64,000 bases of DNA from CAZWTD01 sp964637345 (GCA_964637345.1 CAZWTD010000003.1:9781-73780), one strand, 5' to 3'; shown: positions 43,634 through 52,592, numbered from the stretch's first letter. Notes: generated from the sequence alone by a model not told the origin. A program made the numbers and translations.

Positions 43634-44751
43634 AACCACGGAAACGAAAACTACGCGTTGGCCTTCTGTTTGGCGGTCGCTCGGCTGAACATGAGGTTTC
43701 GGTTGCTTCAGCTCGAGCCGTTTATGAGGCTCTTGATCGTCGAAAATACGAGGTTGCGCTGATCGGAATTTCTCGCTCTGGTCGCTGGATGCTTGGATCA
43801 GCCGATCGGCTTCTTTCGCTTGGTACGCTTCCTAATCGCGCAACAGTAACGCTCTTGCCCGATCCGACGACCCGAGGGTTGACCGGACTTGCGAAATTAC
43901 AAGCCGGGCCTCGCCTTGATGTTATTCTCCCGATTCTCCACGGCACATACGGCGAGGACGGAACGATTCAAGGACTATTTGACCTCGCCGCAATTCCCTA
44001 TGTCGGCTCAGGCGTACTTGGTTCGTCTGTCGGAATGGACAAGGTCCTTCAAAAACAGCTTTTCAGGGCAAGCGGGCTCCCAGTTGCCCCCTTCATCTGG
44101 TTTCGGGAATACGAATGGGAACGTAAACCTAAAGATATTTTGCGTCAAATCACGTCACAACTCCGTGCTCCGTATTTTGTAAAACCGGTGAACGCTGGAT
44201 CCTCAATTGGCATCACGAAGGTATCTCAAGCCTCTGGACTAGCTTCTGCGATTCGTACTGCGCTGATCTATGATGAAAAAATTATTGTGGAAAGCGGAAT
44301 TCCTCGCCCACGAGAATTTGACTGTGCGATCCTCGGTAATGACGCTCCGATTGCTTCGGGGGTTGCTGAAATCATTCCCAAGGCCGATTTCTACGATTAC
44401 CAGGCGAAATACGCTGACAATGCCACAGAAATTCTTATCCCCGCAACAATTACAGTAAAACTACGACGCGAAATTCAACAATTATCGCTCGAAGCATTTC
44501 GCATCGTGAACGCCTATGGACTCGCGCGCGTTGAATTTCTCTACGGCCAGGGCAAACTTTACCTAAGCGAGGTGAATACGCTACCGGGATTTACGAGTCA
44601 CAGTATTTATCCACGGCTCTGGGCGGCTGAAGGTTTAACGTATAGCGCGCTCCTTGACCGACTTATTCAACTTGCCCTGGAACGAGCGGCACGGCGTGGT
44701 CGCAGATCAGTAGACTATCGACCACGTCATTCTGATCAAGCGCGGTCATGA
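43630..44751 (+). CDS. ddl: D-alanine--D-alanine ligase
   Basis: 373-residue ATP-grasp enzyme that joins two D-Ala. LLFGGRSAEHEVSV near residue 9, LHGTYGEDGTIQGLFDLAAIPYVGSG near 105, KPVNAGSSIGITKV near 185 and the Mg-binding SEVNTLPGFTSHS near 318 are all in place. No ATG fits, so GTG at 43630 is chosen; it yields the expected N-terminus KPRKRKLRVGLLFGG. The open frame upstream to 43555 lies in alr. It overlaps ftsQ by four bases. Confidence 0.93.
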   Translation: MKPRKRKLRVGLLFGGRSAEHEVSVASARAVYEALDRRKYEVALIGISRSGRWMLGSADRLLSLGTLPNRATVTLLPDPTTRGLTGLAKLQAGPRLDVILPILHGTYGEDGTIQGLFDLAAIPYVGSGVLGSSVGMDKVLQKQLFRASGLPVAPFIWFREYEWERKPKDILRQITSQLRAPYFVKPVNAGSSIGITKVSQASGLASAIRTALIYDEKIIVESGIPRPREFDCAILGNDAPIASGVAEIIPKADFYDYQAKYADNATEILIPATITVKLRREIQQLSLEAFRIVNAYGLARVEFLYGQGKLYLSEVNTLPGFTSHSIYPRLWAAEGLTYSALLDRLIQLALERAARRGRRSVDYRPRHSDQARS

Positions 44752-45764
44752 AGCTTGCGTTCCGCCGTCGAAGACGCCGCCTTCCCGAATCCCGCGAAAC
44801 GCTAAGTCGACGGAATCCATACTTTCCTGGTGGAGCGGAGCAGGGGAGAGCTCGCTTTCGTTACCGCCTTTATCTCCTTGAGCTCACGGGAGTCTTCGTT
44901 CTCCTGGCGTATCTTATTCTGTACTCTCCATTATTTCGTATTCGCGAAGTTCAAGTCTACGCCGGGGAATTTAGCGCCTCAACCCTAGCAGCGCGCGTGA
45001 ATGATCTTGTGCAGCGTCGCCGAACGCTCGGAATATTTCCCGTTGGGAACTATTTGCTTCTGCGTCCGTCGTGGCTGAGTCGAGAAATTCAAATTGCATA
45101 TCAAGACTCCATTTCTTTTAAAACGATTCGAGTAACCAAAGTTTTCCCGAACATCATTCACGTCACCGTAGAAGAACGCGGGCCGAGTTTTCTTTGGAAG
45201 CAAGGAAACGACATTTTTGGAGTTGACGAAGAGGGGACAGCAATTCGAAAATACGGTCCTGAAGAAGAAATTCCGAACCTTGTCCAACTGATCAATGACA
45301 ACGAGCAGGAATTAACGCTTGGGTCAGTCCTTGTCCGATCGGATATTCCTCAACTCCTAGAACAGATAAAGAACAGCGTAGAATCAATTGGTTATTCCGT
45401 AAGCGCTATTCACATTCCCACGTTTTCTTGCCTTGAGCGCACACCTACTCCGATTGAAGAAAATGCCGAGGCCCTAGATTCGCCTAGGACGAATACAAAC
45501 GTATCAGGATACCTTGAGAATGCGAATAAAACCTCGGCTGATTCCAATACCGGGATAGAGAGCACGTGCTCCATCCAAGCCCTGGTTCAGGAGGCCCAAG
45601 AACTTCACGTAGAGCTTACGGACGCCGCGAAGATCCTTCTTGTGCCAAACGAACTCGACGCACAACTTGAAAAACTTCGCCGTGCTGTTCAGGATGCAAA
45701 ATTAGACCTTAAACGGCTCTCATACGTTGATCTACGCTTCGGGGAGAGGGTTTACTATAAATAG
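44748..45764 (+). CDS. ftsQ: Cell division protein FtsQ/DivIB-like
   Basis: 338-residue bitopic protein: Arg-rich cytoplasmic start, membrane helix (about 42-60), POTRA domain (62-142, SPLFRIREVQVYAG...VTKVFPNIIHVTVEER) and the beta domain to the end. Residues 228-276 form a Ser/Thr/Asn/Glu-rich stretch flanked by Cys228 and Cys274 that interrupts the usual beta domain. ddl-ftsQ order is the classic dcw order. No ftsA or ftsZ follows; the next gene is convergent. Confidence 0.86.
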   Translation: MKLAFRRRRRRLPESRETLSRRNPYFPGGAEQGRARFRYRLYLLELTGVFVLLAYLILYSPLFRIREVQVYAGEFSASTLAARVNDLVQRRRTLGIFPVGNYLLLRPSWLSREIQIAYQDSISFKTIRVTKVFPNIIHVTVEERGPSFLWKQGNDIFGVDEEGTAIRKYGPEEEIPNLVQLINDNEQELTLGSVLVRSDIPQLLEQIKNSVESIGYSVSAIHIPTFSCLERTPTPIEENAEALDSPRTNTNVSGYLENANKTSADSNTGIESTCSIQALVQEAQELHVELTDAAKILLVPNELDAQLEKLRRAVQDAKLDLKRLSYVDLRFGERVYYK

Positions 45765-45772
45765 AGATACGA

Positions 45773-45797
45773 AGGCCTATAAAGCAAAATAGGGCCT
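45773..45797. terminator. Possible terminator hairpin between convergent genes
   Basis: AGGCCTAT and ATAGGGCCT pair over eight bases with one bulge around an eight-base loop. This lies between the ends of ftsQ and the M23 peptidase gene, where terminators are expected. There is no good T-run on either strand, so the call is weak. The rest of 45765-45879 shows nothing else. Confidence 0.35.
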
Positions 45798-45879
45798 AAT
45801 TCCGTATAGGAAACCCTTTTGCGACGTAGAAGATATATTGTGCGACTCATAAGCAAGTACGACGAAAGCTCTCCCCTGG

Positions 45880-47178
45880 CTACGGAAGGTAGTCGAGTGG
45901 GTTCACCGGGAAACCGTTTGACCGAACCTCAAAATGCAAATGCGGTCCGGTTGTCAGCCATCCAGATCCAGCCACGCCGCGCGCCCCGCCCGATAAGCCG
46001 ATAAGCTCCCCTTTTCGAACGAACTGGTCAGGTGTAACACTGACCTGACTCAGGTGCAGGTAAAAAGTAGAAATATCTCCGCCGTGGGAAAGGCGGACCC
46101 AAGCATAACCAGGACGACCCGGTCCAATCATGTAGGGTGCTTGCACTGATGCAACATATCCATCAGCAGCCGCGCGCACCGGCGTTCCTTGCGGTATTCC
46201 AATGTCCAATCCGCTGTGCGTTCCAAATGGATAGTTAGCATCATGAAAATACGCGGTAATAAGACGCGAGCTTACTGGCCAAGCTAGCTGAGAGGCTGTT
46301 CCAAGGAGTTCATCGATATCTACTCCGCTCTCAGCGAGTTTTTCGCGGAAGCGGCGTTCAAGCGCATCAGCTGTTGCAATTGAACTATCGTATTCGGACT
46401 TCGCTTCCTCCGTAAGTTGTTGATAGGTAACCGCAGCTTCCTGGGCTTTACCGATGAGTTCCTCCTTAAAAAGGCGTTCCTGCTCTTGAGCGGTTTTATT
46501 CGATTCAAGGCGCGTTTTTGCCTCCTCGGCTTCTGCGTGTTTGGCGCTAAGGCTCTCTTGCTGCAACTCAAGGTCTTTCTTTAAAACCGAAAGGCGCTCT
46601 AAACTCTTTTTCATCTCCCCTTCTACATCGTGAACCGCCTTGGACCGCATGAAATACTGCGAGAAGGTTTTGTTGAGCAGGGATATTTCCAAATAACTCT
46701 GAGAGCTATTTCGATACATCATGCGCAGGAAATCCCCGATTCGACCCTTGGCATCATCGATTTCCTTCGAGCGCTTCTCTATTGAGCCCTCTACCTGCTG
46801 TATTTCTAGGCGTATTTTTTCAATCTCAACAGTCGCTCGCTCGATTTCGGTTGCAATCGACTCGAGCTCTGATTCAATTGATTCAACCTGATTTTGCAGC
46901 GAACTCGCTTCCCGCTCCTTCTGACGTGCGGTCTCCTGATAGGACTGCGCCCGCTTCTCGAGGTCTTCGAGCTGCTTTCGCTTTTCGTTTATCTGGGCAT
47001 TCAGATCAAGAATTTCCTGAGTCTCTTGATCGGATATTCCTGTATCCTGTGCCTTTGTCAGTCGAATACTCCACAGCCCAAATCCAAGGCTTCCAAAAAC
47101 AGCAACAGCGGCAAAAACCGCGATGCCTCGTAAAAAACGGAGTTTTTCAGCTTGATTCTTTGTGCTGGTTTTCTCCAT
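45880..47178 (-). CDS. M23 peptidase with long coiled coil (EnvC/PcsB-like)
   Basis: 432 residues: membrane helix or signal (about 18-40), a long coiled coil rich in Glu, Lys and Gln (about 50-290), then an M23 domain. Zinc and catalytic residues are seen in HSGLDIG and in the HLHFEV motif near the end, so the enzyme looks active, unlike E. coli EnvC. The layout matches PcsB/EnvC-type wall hydrolases or their activators, which work with FtsEX; ftsEX is in this window at 62957-64000. A GTG at 47196 is in frame but lies in the promoter; the ATG at 47178 is preferred. Confidence 0.87.
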   Translation of the reverse strand: MEKTSTKNQAEKLRFLRGIAVFAAVAVFGSLGFGLWSIRLTKAQDTGISDQETQEILDLNAQINEKRKQLEDLEKRAQSYQETARQKEREASSLQNQVESIESELESIATEIERATVEIEKIRLEIQQVEGSIEKRSKEIDDAKGRIGDFLRMMYRNSSQSYLEISLLNKTFSQYFMRSKAVHDVEGEMKKSLERLSVLKKDLELQQESLSAKHAEAEEAKTRLESNKTAQEQERLFKEELIGKAQEAAVTYQQLTEEAKSEYDSSIATADALERRFREKLAESGVDIDELLGTASQLAWPVSSRLITAYFHDANYPFGTHSGLDIGIPQGTPVRAAADGYVASVQAPYMIGPGRPGYAWVRLSHGGDISTFYLHLSQVSVTPDQFVRKGELIGLSGGARGVAGSGWLTTGPHLHFEVRSNGFPVNPLDYLP

Positions 47179-47186
47179 GGGAATAC

Positions 47187-47214
47187 AGTATAGCACAAAA
47201 CACCCTGTTTTGAA
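47187..47214 (-). promoter_or_regulatory. Promoter of the M23 peptidase gene, leaderless type
   Basis: On the minus strand, TTCAAA (47214-47209), 16 bases and TATACT (47192-47187), with TG one base before the -10. Only eight bases separate the -10 from the ATG at 47178, so the mRNA would start at or next to the start codon. Confidence 0.6.
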
Positions 47215-47237
47215 AGCTTTTCTGTGGTTACTCTCCC

Positions 47238-48665
47238 CTAGCCTAAAATTTGCATTGCCTCTCGCGTGCGACGCAAGCTCTCCTCCTGCCCAAGAAATTC
47301 CATGACTTCAAAATTTCCTGGGGAGGCTTTGAGCCCTGTAAGCGCGACCCGTAATGGCCACAGAACTGGCCCATTGCTTAACCCGGCTTGCGCAATCGAG
47401 GCAATCCAGTGCGCTTCGAGCTTATCCTTTTTCCACTCCCCTGCATACGCCTGAATACGCTCCTCGGAGAAACGAAGTGCGGCGAGTGTTTCGTCTTTTG
47501 GGGTCTGTCGATACGGAATGAGCTCTGGGTCAAGCTGATGCTCTGCGGTAAGGAAACGTAAAAGCTCAGGGATTTGATTCAAGTGTTCGATGCGATCGCG
47601 AATAAGCCGGAGCGCTTCTGGTAGACGAGCACGATACTCAGCGTTCAACGTAGTCGCGAAATGTTCCGAACGTACGGCAAGCTCGCGATCCGGAAGCGCC
47701 CGAATACAACTCGCATTCAGCCAGTCGAGCTTTTTCCGGTCGAAGGCTGCCGGTGCGCGCTGGATCCGTTCAATTGAAAACGCTTGAACGAGCTCGTCTA
47801 AGGAATAGCGCTCGCGGTCCCCGCTTGGATGCCAGCCCAAGAGCGCAATGAAGTTCACTACGGCTTCAGGAAGATATCCATCATCAAGAAATGTTTGCGC
47901 TGAGCTGGCGCCGTGTCGCTTCGATAATTTCTGACGATCAGCCCCAACGATGAGCGGCAAGTGGACAAACACTGGTGGTTCCCAGCCAAAGGCTTCGTAC
48001 AGGAGGAGATGCTTTGGAAGTGAGGGTAACCACTCCTCGCCGCGAATCGCGTGAGAGATCATCATGAGATGGTCGTCGACAACAACCGCAAGATGATAGG
48101 TTGGAAAGCCATCAGACTTTAAAAGTACAAAGTCGTCGAGTGTTTGGCTTTGAAACGGGACTGCGCCGCGAATCGCGTCTTGGCCAACGATCGTACGTTC
48201 ATCAGGTACGCGCATACGAATGACGAAGGGTTCTGACGGACGCTCGGAGTACCGATCGCGACAATGGCCGTCGTAGCCCGGCGCTTGACCACTCCCCTGC
48301 TGTCCAGCACGCAAGGCCTCAAGCCGCTCGGATGAACACGTGCAATAATACGCTTTTCCTTCTCGAACAAGTTGCTCGGCGTGTTCACGATAGAGCTGAA
48401 GGCGTTCAGACTGGCGATACGGACCGTAGGGACCGCCTCGATCCGGTCCTTCGTCGTAATCCAGACCATAGGTTTTTAGCAATTGGAGCAGGCGTTGCTC
48501 TGCGCCCTCAACAAAGCGCTCTTGGTCAGTGTCCTCAATGCGCACGACAAAAACACCTCCGGATTGACGCGCTAAGAGCCAGTCGTATAAGGCAGTTCGT
48601 AGTCCGCCAATATGAAGCTCACCAGTTGGCGAAGGAGCGAACCGAACTCGAACTGGTGTGTTCAT
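47238..48665 (-). CDS. gltX: Glutamyl-tRNA synthetase
   Basis: 475-residue class I synthetase. The HIGH motif appears as HIGGLRTALY near residue 19 and KMSKS as KLSKRHGA near 245. FAPSPTGELHIGG and RIEDTDQERF are typical GluRS. The zinc-type insertion with CTCSS near 108 is present. Its start overlaps the permease stop by four bases. With a tRNA-Gln in this window and no GlnRS, it may also charge tRNA-Gln for an amidotransferase route, but this is not shown here. Confidence 0.95.
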   Translation of the reverse strand: MNTPVRVRFAPSPTGELHIGGLRTALYDWLLARQSGGVFVVRIEDTDQERFVEGAEQRLLQLLKTYGLDYDEGPDRGGPYGPYRQSERLQLYREHAEQLVREGKAYYCTCSSERLEALRAGQQGSGQAPGYDGHCRDRYSERPSEPFVIRMRVPDERTIVGQDAIRGAVPFQSQTLDDFVLLKSDGFPTYHLAVVVDDHLMMISHAIRGEEWLPSLPKHLLLYEAFGWEPPVFVHLPLIVGADRQKLSKRHGASSAQTFLDDGYLPEAVVNFIALLGWHPSGDRERYSLDELVQAFSIERIQRAPAAFDRKKLDWLNASCIRALPDRELAVRSEHFATTLNAEYRARLPEALRLIRDRIEHLNQIPELLRFLTAEHQLDPELIPYRQTPKDETLAALRFSEERIQAYAGEWKKDKLEAHWIASIAQAGLSNGPVLWPLRVALTGLKASPGNFEVMEFLGQEESLRRTREAMQILG

Positions 48666-49822
48666 ACTCGCGAAAGAAGATATGGGGTAAGAAGACCGAT
48701 CACAACTCCAAGAAGAAGAATAAAACGCACGGGCCGCGTATACCGGAGAAACGGAAAAGCATTCGGATGTCGCAGCATTTTCCGTTCTTTTGCAAAATGC
48801 TCGTACATTCGTAGAATAAGATACCCCTCTACCCCGAGAATCACCCCTCCGATAATCGAAATCACTCCAAGAACATTATTCACCCCAACAAGAACGAGTC
48901 CAAGGGGAATACCAAAGGTCAACAAATAGGCGGGTATTTCGTGGAACCCATAATCCAGGGTAAATATTTTCTTAAGGTTCATCCCTAGGGCCAAAAACGC
49001 CATAAAGGTTGGGAAGAATCCCAGGAGATACACCAGGGTAAGAACGTTCTCCGGAAGAAAGGAGTGTAATCCAGAAAGACCGTCGCGTGTCGTCTGAAAG
49101 CCGCTGAGCGATCCGACGACAAGCGCAAAAACACCATACAGCGTTGCCGCGATAACTAGTGCCCAGGCTATCGAAGAAAAAAGCTTACGCCGATTTTTTC
49201 CGGCTAGCTCAGCCGCATCAGGAAGAACATTCGCTCCCCAGAGCGCAAAGAGAACAAGACCATACGGGAGAAGGGCTCGCGCGGGGTGAGCAAGGCTCAC
49301 CGCATCACTCGAGAACTTCGGAATTCCAAAGACGGTCAGGAGGAGAATAAGTCCAGCAAATACCGAAACGAAGATTGTTTCTGTTCGGGCTACGCTGCGA
49401 GCTCCACGCGAAACGAGGTAAACGCCTCCAACAAAAAACAGGGCGAGATAAAAAAGATTGCTTCCACCGATAAGCGGTTGGAAAATATTCCCGAGGAAGT
49501 TGCTACCGATGAGAAGGTACGAAACGAGCGCCCCCCAGAGTCCGAGGGTTGTGGTTGCAAAGGCCAGGTGCTTCCAGTCGCTACCTAAGTAACGTTCAAC
49601 ATAACCCGGCAAACGATGCTTGCCGTCCGTTCCAAGAATAACTTCGGCATAGGATCGATTAATAAGATAAATAAGCATCCCTCCGACCCCAAAGGCTAAC
49701 AAAAGAATACCAAAGCCTGACTGAATACCGATGAAGGGTAATCCGAAAAAACCGACTCCGATCATTGACCCAAGAAGGACGGAAATTGCGCTGAAATTGG
49801 AAATCAATTTATTCCTGTCCAT
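48662..49822 (-). CDS. Aromatic amino acid permease-like transporter
   Basis: 386 residues with 11 hydrophobic segments, resembling the Trp/Tyr permease (HAAAP/APC) family. The first helix carries LLGSMIGVGFFGLPF, the glycine-rich broken helix of this superfamily. LWGANVLPDAAEL near 195 is a second conserved-looking element. Patescibacteria usually import amino acids. The true start is the ATG at 49822, which overlaps the wecG-type gene by 14 bases; a longer in-frame extension to 50002 is rejected. Confidence 0.78.
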   Translation of the reverse strand: MDRNKLISNFSAISVLLGSMIGVGFFGLPFIGIQSGFGILLLAFGVGGMLIYLINRSYAEVILGTDGKHRLPGYVERYLGSDWKHLAFATTTLGLWGALVSYLLIGSNFLGNIFQPLIGGSNLFYLALFFVGGVYLVSRGARSVARTETIFVSVFAGLILLLTVFGIPKFSSDAVSLAHPARALLPYGLVLFALWGANVLPDAAELAGKNRRKLFSSIAWALVIAATLYGVFALVVGSLSGFQTTRDGLSGLHSFLPENVLTLVYLLGFFPTFMAFLALGMNLKKIFTLDYGFHEIPAYLLTFGIPLGLVLVGVNNVLGVISIIGGVILGVEGYLILRMYEHFAKERKMLRHPNAFPFLRYTRPVRFILLLGVVIGLLTPYLLSRV

Positions 49823-50552
49823 CAGTACGGTAGCGTAGCACGGCAATTGGGAAGCGGACAACCGCTGTGAGAATGCGCTGAAAGCGCCAAGGTTGGACAA
49901 GAAGCCGCCAAAACCACTCAAGCCCGATCCGACGCAGCCAGGCCGGTGCGCGACGAACTCGTCCCGCCAGGAAGTCAAAGGTCCCACCAACTCCAACACC
50001 AACGCGAACGCTCGGGAGTTCGTGGAGATGCCGCGTTAGCCAAAGCTCCTGCTTTGGTGAGCCAAAAGCGACAAGGAGGACATCTGGTTTAGCCGACCGT
50101 ATCATCTCGCAAAGCCTAGTATCGGAAACGCGTGTACCCCAGAAGCGAGAGCCGCTTTCCGCGCCGACTATCTTGAGTCCGGGGTAGCTCCGTTGAAGCG
50201 CCTGCGCTGCTGCGACCGCTACGCCAGGACGCGCCCCAAGGAGATACAGTTTGCGTCCTTGTTCGGCCGAGCGACGAGCAAGATCATGCACGAGATCCAC
50301 CCCGGTCAAACGTATTCCGCGCGGTCGTTTGAGAAAACGTGCTGCCAGCTGAATACCAACACCATCGGGGAGAATCAAAGAGGCCTGGGTTATTGCGTGC
50401 TGCAGGTTATTATTAGCCGTCGCCTCCATTAAAATTTCAGGATTCAAGGTGACAACATGATTCCCGCGCGAACGGAAAAACCCGTCGAGCGTTTCGCGAA
50501 GCTCGGATTCGGAAATGCGGTCTACCGGAATACCAAGAATGCGTGATCTCAT
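49809..50552 (-). CDS. WecG/TagA/CpsF glycosyltransferase (GT26)
   Basis: 247 residues. LPDGVGIQLAAR near 63 contains the catalytic Asp of the GT26 family, VAFGSPKQELWL near 165 and GGTFDFLAGRVRRAPAWLRRIGLEW near 190 complete the signature. Members transfer N-acetylmannosamine(uronic acid) to a lipid-linked GlcNAc at the membrane. It probably starts a secondary wall or surface polymer. It overlaps thpR by four bases. Confidence 0.9.
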   Translation of the reverse strand: MRSRILGIPVDRISESELRETLDGFFRSRGNHVVTLNPEILMEATANNNLQHAITQASLILPDGVGIQLAARFLKRPRGIRLTGVDLVHDLARRSAEQGRKLYLLGARPGVAVAAAQALQRSYPGLKIVGAESGSRFWGTRVSDTRLCEMIRSAKPDVLLVAFGSPKQELWLTRHLHELPSVRVGVGVGGTFDFLAGRVRRAPAWLRRIGLEWFWRLLVQPWRFQRILTAVVRFPIAVLRYRTDGQE

Positions 50553-51097
50553 ATTGAAAGCGAAAAGCGCTGCATGAGATGATACTCAGGACCACGTGGA
50601 TGAAGAACGCTCTCGTAGGCCTGAACCGATTTGACTGAGAGTTGGAATTGCGGAAGCCGTCGCCGAAGCAGCGTCCGGACTTCGTTCCGAGGAAGAGGTT
50701 TTTTCCATCGGCCGAGCGTTATATGCGGAACAAAACGATCGCGCTCACGTTTCGCTTCTCCTGAAGGGAGCACCCGGTCTATTGTGCGAAGAAGCGCCTC
50801 AAGACGTTTATTCGGCAAGCATTCAAGCGCGAGAATCCGAGCGCTCCCCTGCTCCGGAAAAACACAAAGACCTTTACTGAAGACAAAAAACGGAGAATGG
50901 GGGCGGAGCGCTCGACGTAACGCTCTTTGGAGAAAGCTCCACCCCTCCGGCGCGATAGCGGAAAAGAAGCGCAGTGTAAGGTGGTACTGACGAATTGGCA
51001 CTGCCTCCCACTCGCCAACAGGCTTGAGATTCGCCAACTGATCTGCAATGTGTTGTCGAAGCAGGCGCGAGGGTTGGAGGGCAAGAAAAAGTCGCAT
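50549..51097 (-). CDS. thpR: RNA 2',3'-cyclic phosphodiesterase ThpR (2H family)
   Basis: 182 residues. The two HxTx motifs of the 2H phosphoesterase fold are HLTL (near residue 40) and HITL (near 125). The N-terminal MRLFLALQPS fits the family start, so the ATG at 51097 is used rather than the one at 51142, which lies in the promoter. It probably opens 2',3'-cyclic phosphate ends. First gene of the thpR-wecG-permease-gltX operon. Confidence 0.88.
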   Translation of the reverse strand: MRLFLALQPSRLLRQHIADQLANLKPVGEWEAVPIRQYHLTLRFFSAIAPEGWSFLQRALRRALRPHSPFFVFSKGLCVFPEQGSARILALECLPNKRLEALLRTIDRVLPSGEAKRERDRFVPHITLGRWKKPLPRNEVRTLLRRRLPQFQLSVKSVQAYESVLHPRGPEYHLMQRFSLSI

Positions 51098-51128
51098 ACG
51101 GGGACAAGAGAAAAAACCCGGAAATCGC

Positions 51129-51157
51129 TTGTAGTATACCAAAATTTATGGTATATT
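51129..51157 (+). promoter_or_regulatory. Rightward half of a palindromic divergent promoter, leaderless
   Basis: TTGTAG (51129-51134), 17 bases, TATATT (51152-51157), with TGG before the -10. Only seven bases separate the -10 from the ATG at 51165. The arms TATACCA (51135-51141) and TGGTATA (51149-51155) form an inverted repeat that supplies both -10 elements. Confidence 0.65.
51133..51138 (-). promoter_or_regulatory. Leftward -10 of the divergent promoter for thpR
   Basis: On the minus strand TGG TATACT is an extended -10 within the same inverted repeat as the rightward promoter. No good -35 is seen. The start would be near 51126, about 30 bases before the thpR ATG. Confidence 0.55.
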
Positions 51158-51164
51158 ACTACGC

Positions 51165-52592
51165 ATGAATATCTACTCTATCCCCACCAAACGCATCGTG
51201 GCCGGCCTTCTTGTCGGCGTTTTTTGCTTAGTACTGCCGAATGTAGGACAAGCATTCACCTACAATAAAAATCAAATAATCAGCAACCAAGATTTGACTG
51301 ACTACCGCTCGATGAGCGTTTCGCGCGTCCAGTCTTTTCTTCGCTCACTCGGCGGAGCCCTTCAAGGAGTTCAATCAACAAATAACAGCGGGCAACAGCG
51401 CAGTGCGGCGCAGCTCATTGTTGAAACGAGCCAGCGCTTTCAATTAAATCCAAAATTCTTCCTCGTCCTTATTGAGAAGGAATCCGGCCTCGTCCGCGCA
51501 CGAAAAACCGCTACGCAGTCACTTGTTGATTTCGCACTCGGGTATGGGTGCCCTGACGGAAGCGGCTGCAGTCAAGAATACAGGGGTTTCGGGAAGCAAA
51601 TCGAAGCGGCCGGAAACCGTTTTCGAAACGGATATCTCGCAGACTTAGCGACGCGCGGGTACACGATTTCCGGGTGGGGCGTCGGCCGCACAAAAACCAC
51701 CGTCGACGGCGTATCTGTCACTCCACAAAATGAGGCGACGGCAGCCCTCTACACCTATAATCCCTGGGTTGGAAAATACGGAGGCGGAGATCCTCGTTGG
51801 GGTGCAAATTCGCTTTTCGCAAAACTCTGGGATGAATGGTTCAAAATTCATTACCCCGACGGAAGCTTACTCCGCGTTCGTGGGGAGGGCGGCATCTGGC
51901 TTATTAAAGCTGGGAAGCGACACCCCTTTCACTCCCGAAGCGCGTTCGATGCCGCGTATAGCCTCGACCACGTGATTGACGTATCACTCGCTGAGCTCCA
52001 GGCATACCCGATGGGCGCTGCAATCAAATACCCTGAATTCAGCCTGTTGCAAGGACCTGAAGGTGGGGTCTACCTCCTCGCGGATGGGAAAAAACGGCCC
52101 ATCCCATCGCGGGCAATATTCGACGCGATCGGATTCAATACCTTTGAGATCATCCAGGTGACCGAAGCTGAGCTCACGCTCTACCCAACCGGAGAGCGGG
52201 TTGAAAGTCCGGATTCCTACCCGACGGGAATCCTCCTCCAGTCGCGCCAAAACGGTGGAATCAGTTACATCGAAAATGGAGTTCGTCATTCAATCTGGTC
52301 GCGAGAGATTCTCCAAAATCGCTTTAAGTACCGATCTTGGAAAGTAGTGGATCAGTCCGAAATCGATCGGTACGCGGCTGGCAATCCCGTAAAATTTAAG
52401 GACGGGGAAATTGTTACCTCGCCAGGCGCAAATGGCGTTTACCTCATCTCGAACGGTGAGCGCCGTCCAATTCCTAGCCCGGACATTCTCACCCGTCTCG
52501 GACTGAAGTGGCAGAACCTCATCCAAACGAGCGACCAAGCGCTTCTCCGCGCGCATCCGCTCGGCGCCCGGGTTGATTACGACGCCTCATAA
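51165..52592 (+). CDS. Secreted lytic-transglycosylase-like protein with four repeats
   Basis: 475 residues. Signal peptide at 1-30 (VGQA before the cut). Residues 80-225 look like a lysozyme/SLT fold: SQRFQLNPKFFLVLIEKESGL places a candidate catalytic Glu at 106 in the ES(G) motif, and a helix with ALYTYNPWVG follows near 194. Residues 232-470 hold four repeats of about 53-58 residues (232-287, 292-346, 355-409, 413-470) with the pattern GG.YLI..GKRRPI.S...F......I..V....L..YP.G. Such repeats may bind wall or glycan; this is inferred. The gene follows a leaderless promoter. Confidence 0.72.
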   Translation: MNIYSIPTKRIVAGLLVGVFCLVLPNVGQAFTYNKNQIISNQDLTDYRSMSVSRVQSFLRSLGGALQGVQSTNNSGQQRSAAQLIVETSQRFQLNPKFFLVLIEKESGLVRARKTATQSLVDFALGYGCPDGSGCSQEYRGFGKQIEAAGNRFRNGYLADLATRGYTISGWGVGRTKTTVDGVSVTPQNEATAALYTYNPWVGKYGGGDPRWGANSLFAKLWDEWFKIHYPDGSLLRVRGEGGIWLIKAGKRHPFHSRSAFDAAYSLDHVIDVSLAELQAYPMGAAIKYPEFSLLQGPEGGVYLLADGKKRPIPSRAIFDAIGFNTFEIIQVTEAELTLYPTGERVESPDSYPTGILLQSRQNGGISYIENGVRHSIWSREILQNRFKYRSWKVVDQSEIDRYAAGNPVKFKDGEIVTSPGANGVYLISNGERRPIPSPDILTRLGLKWQNLIQTSDQALLRAHPLGARVDYDAS

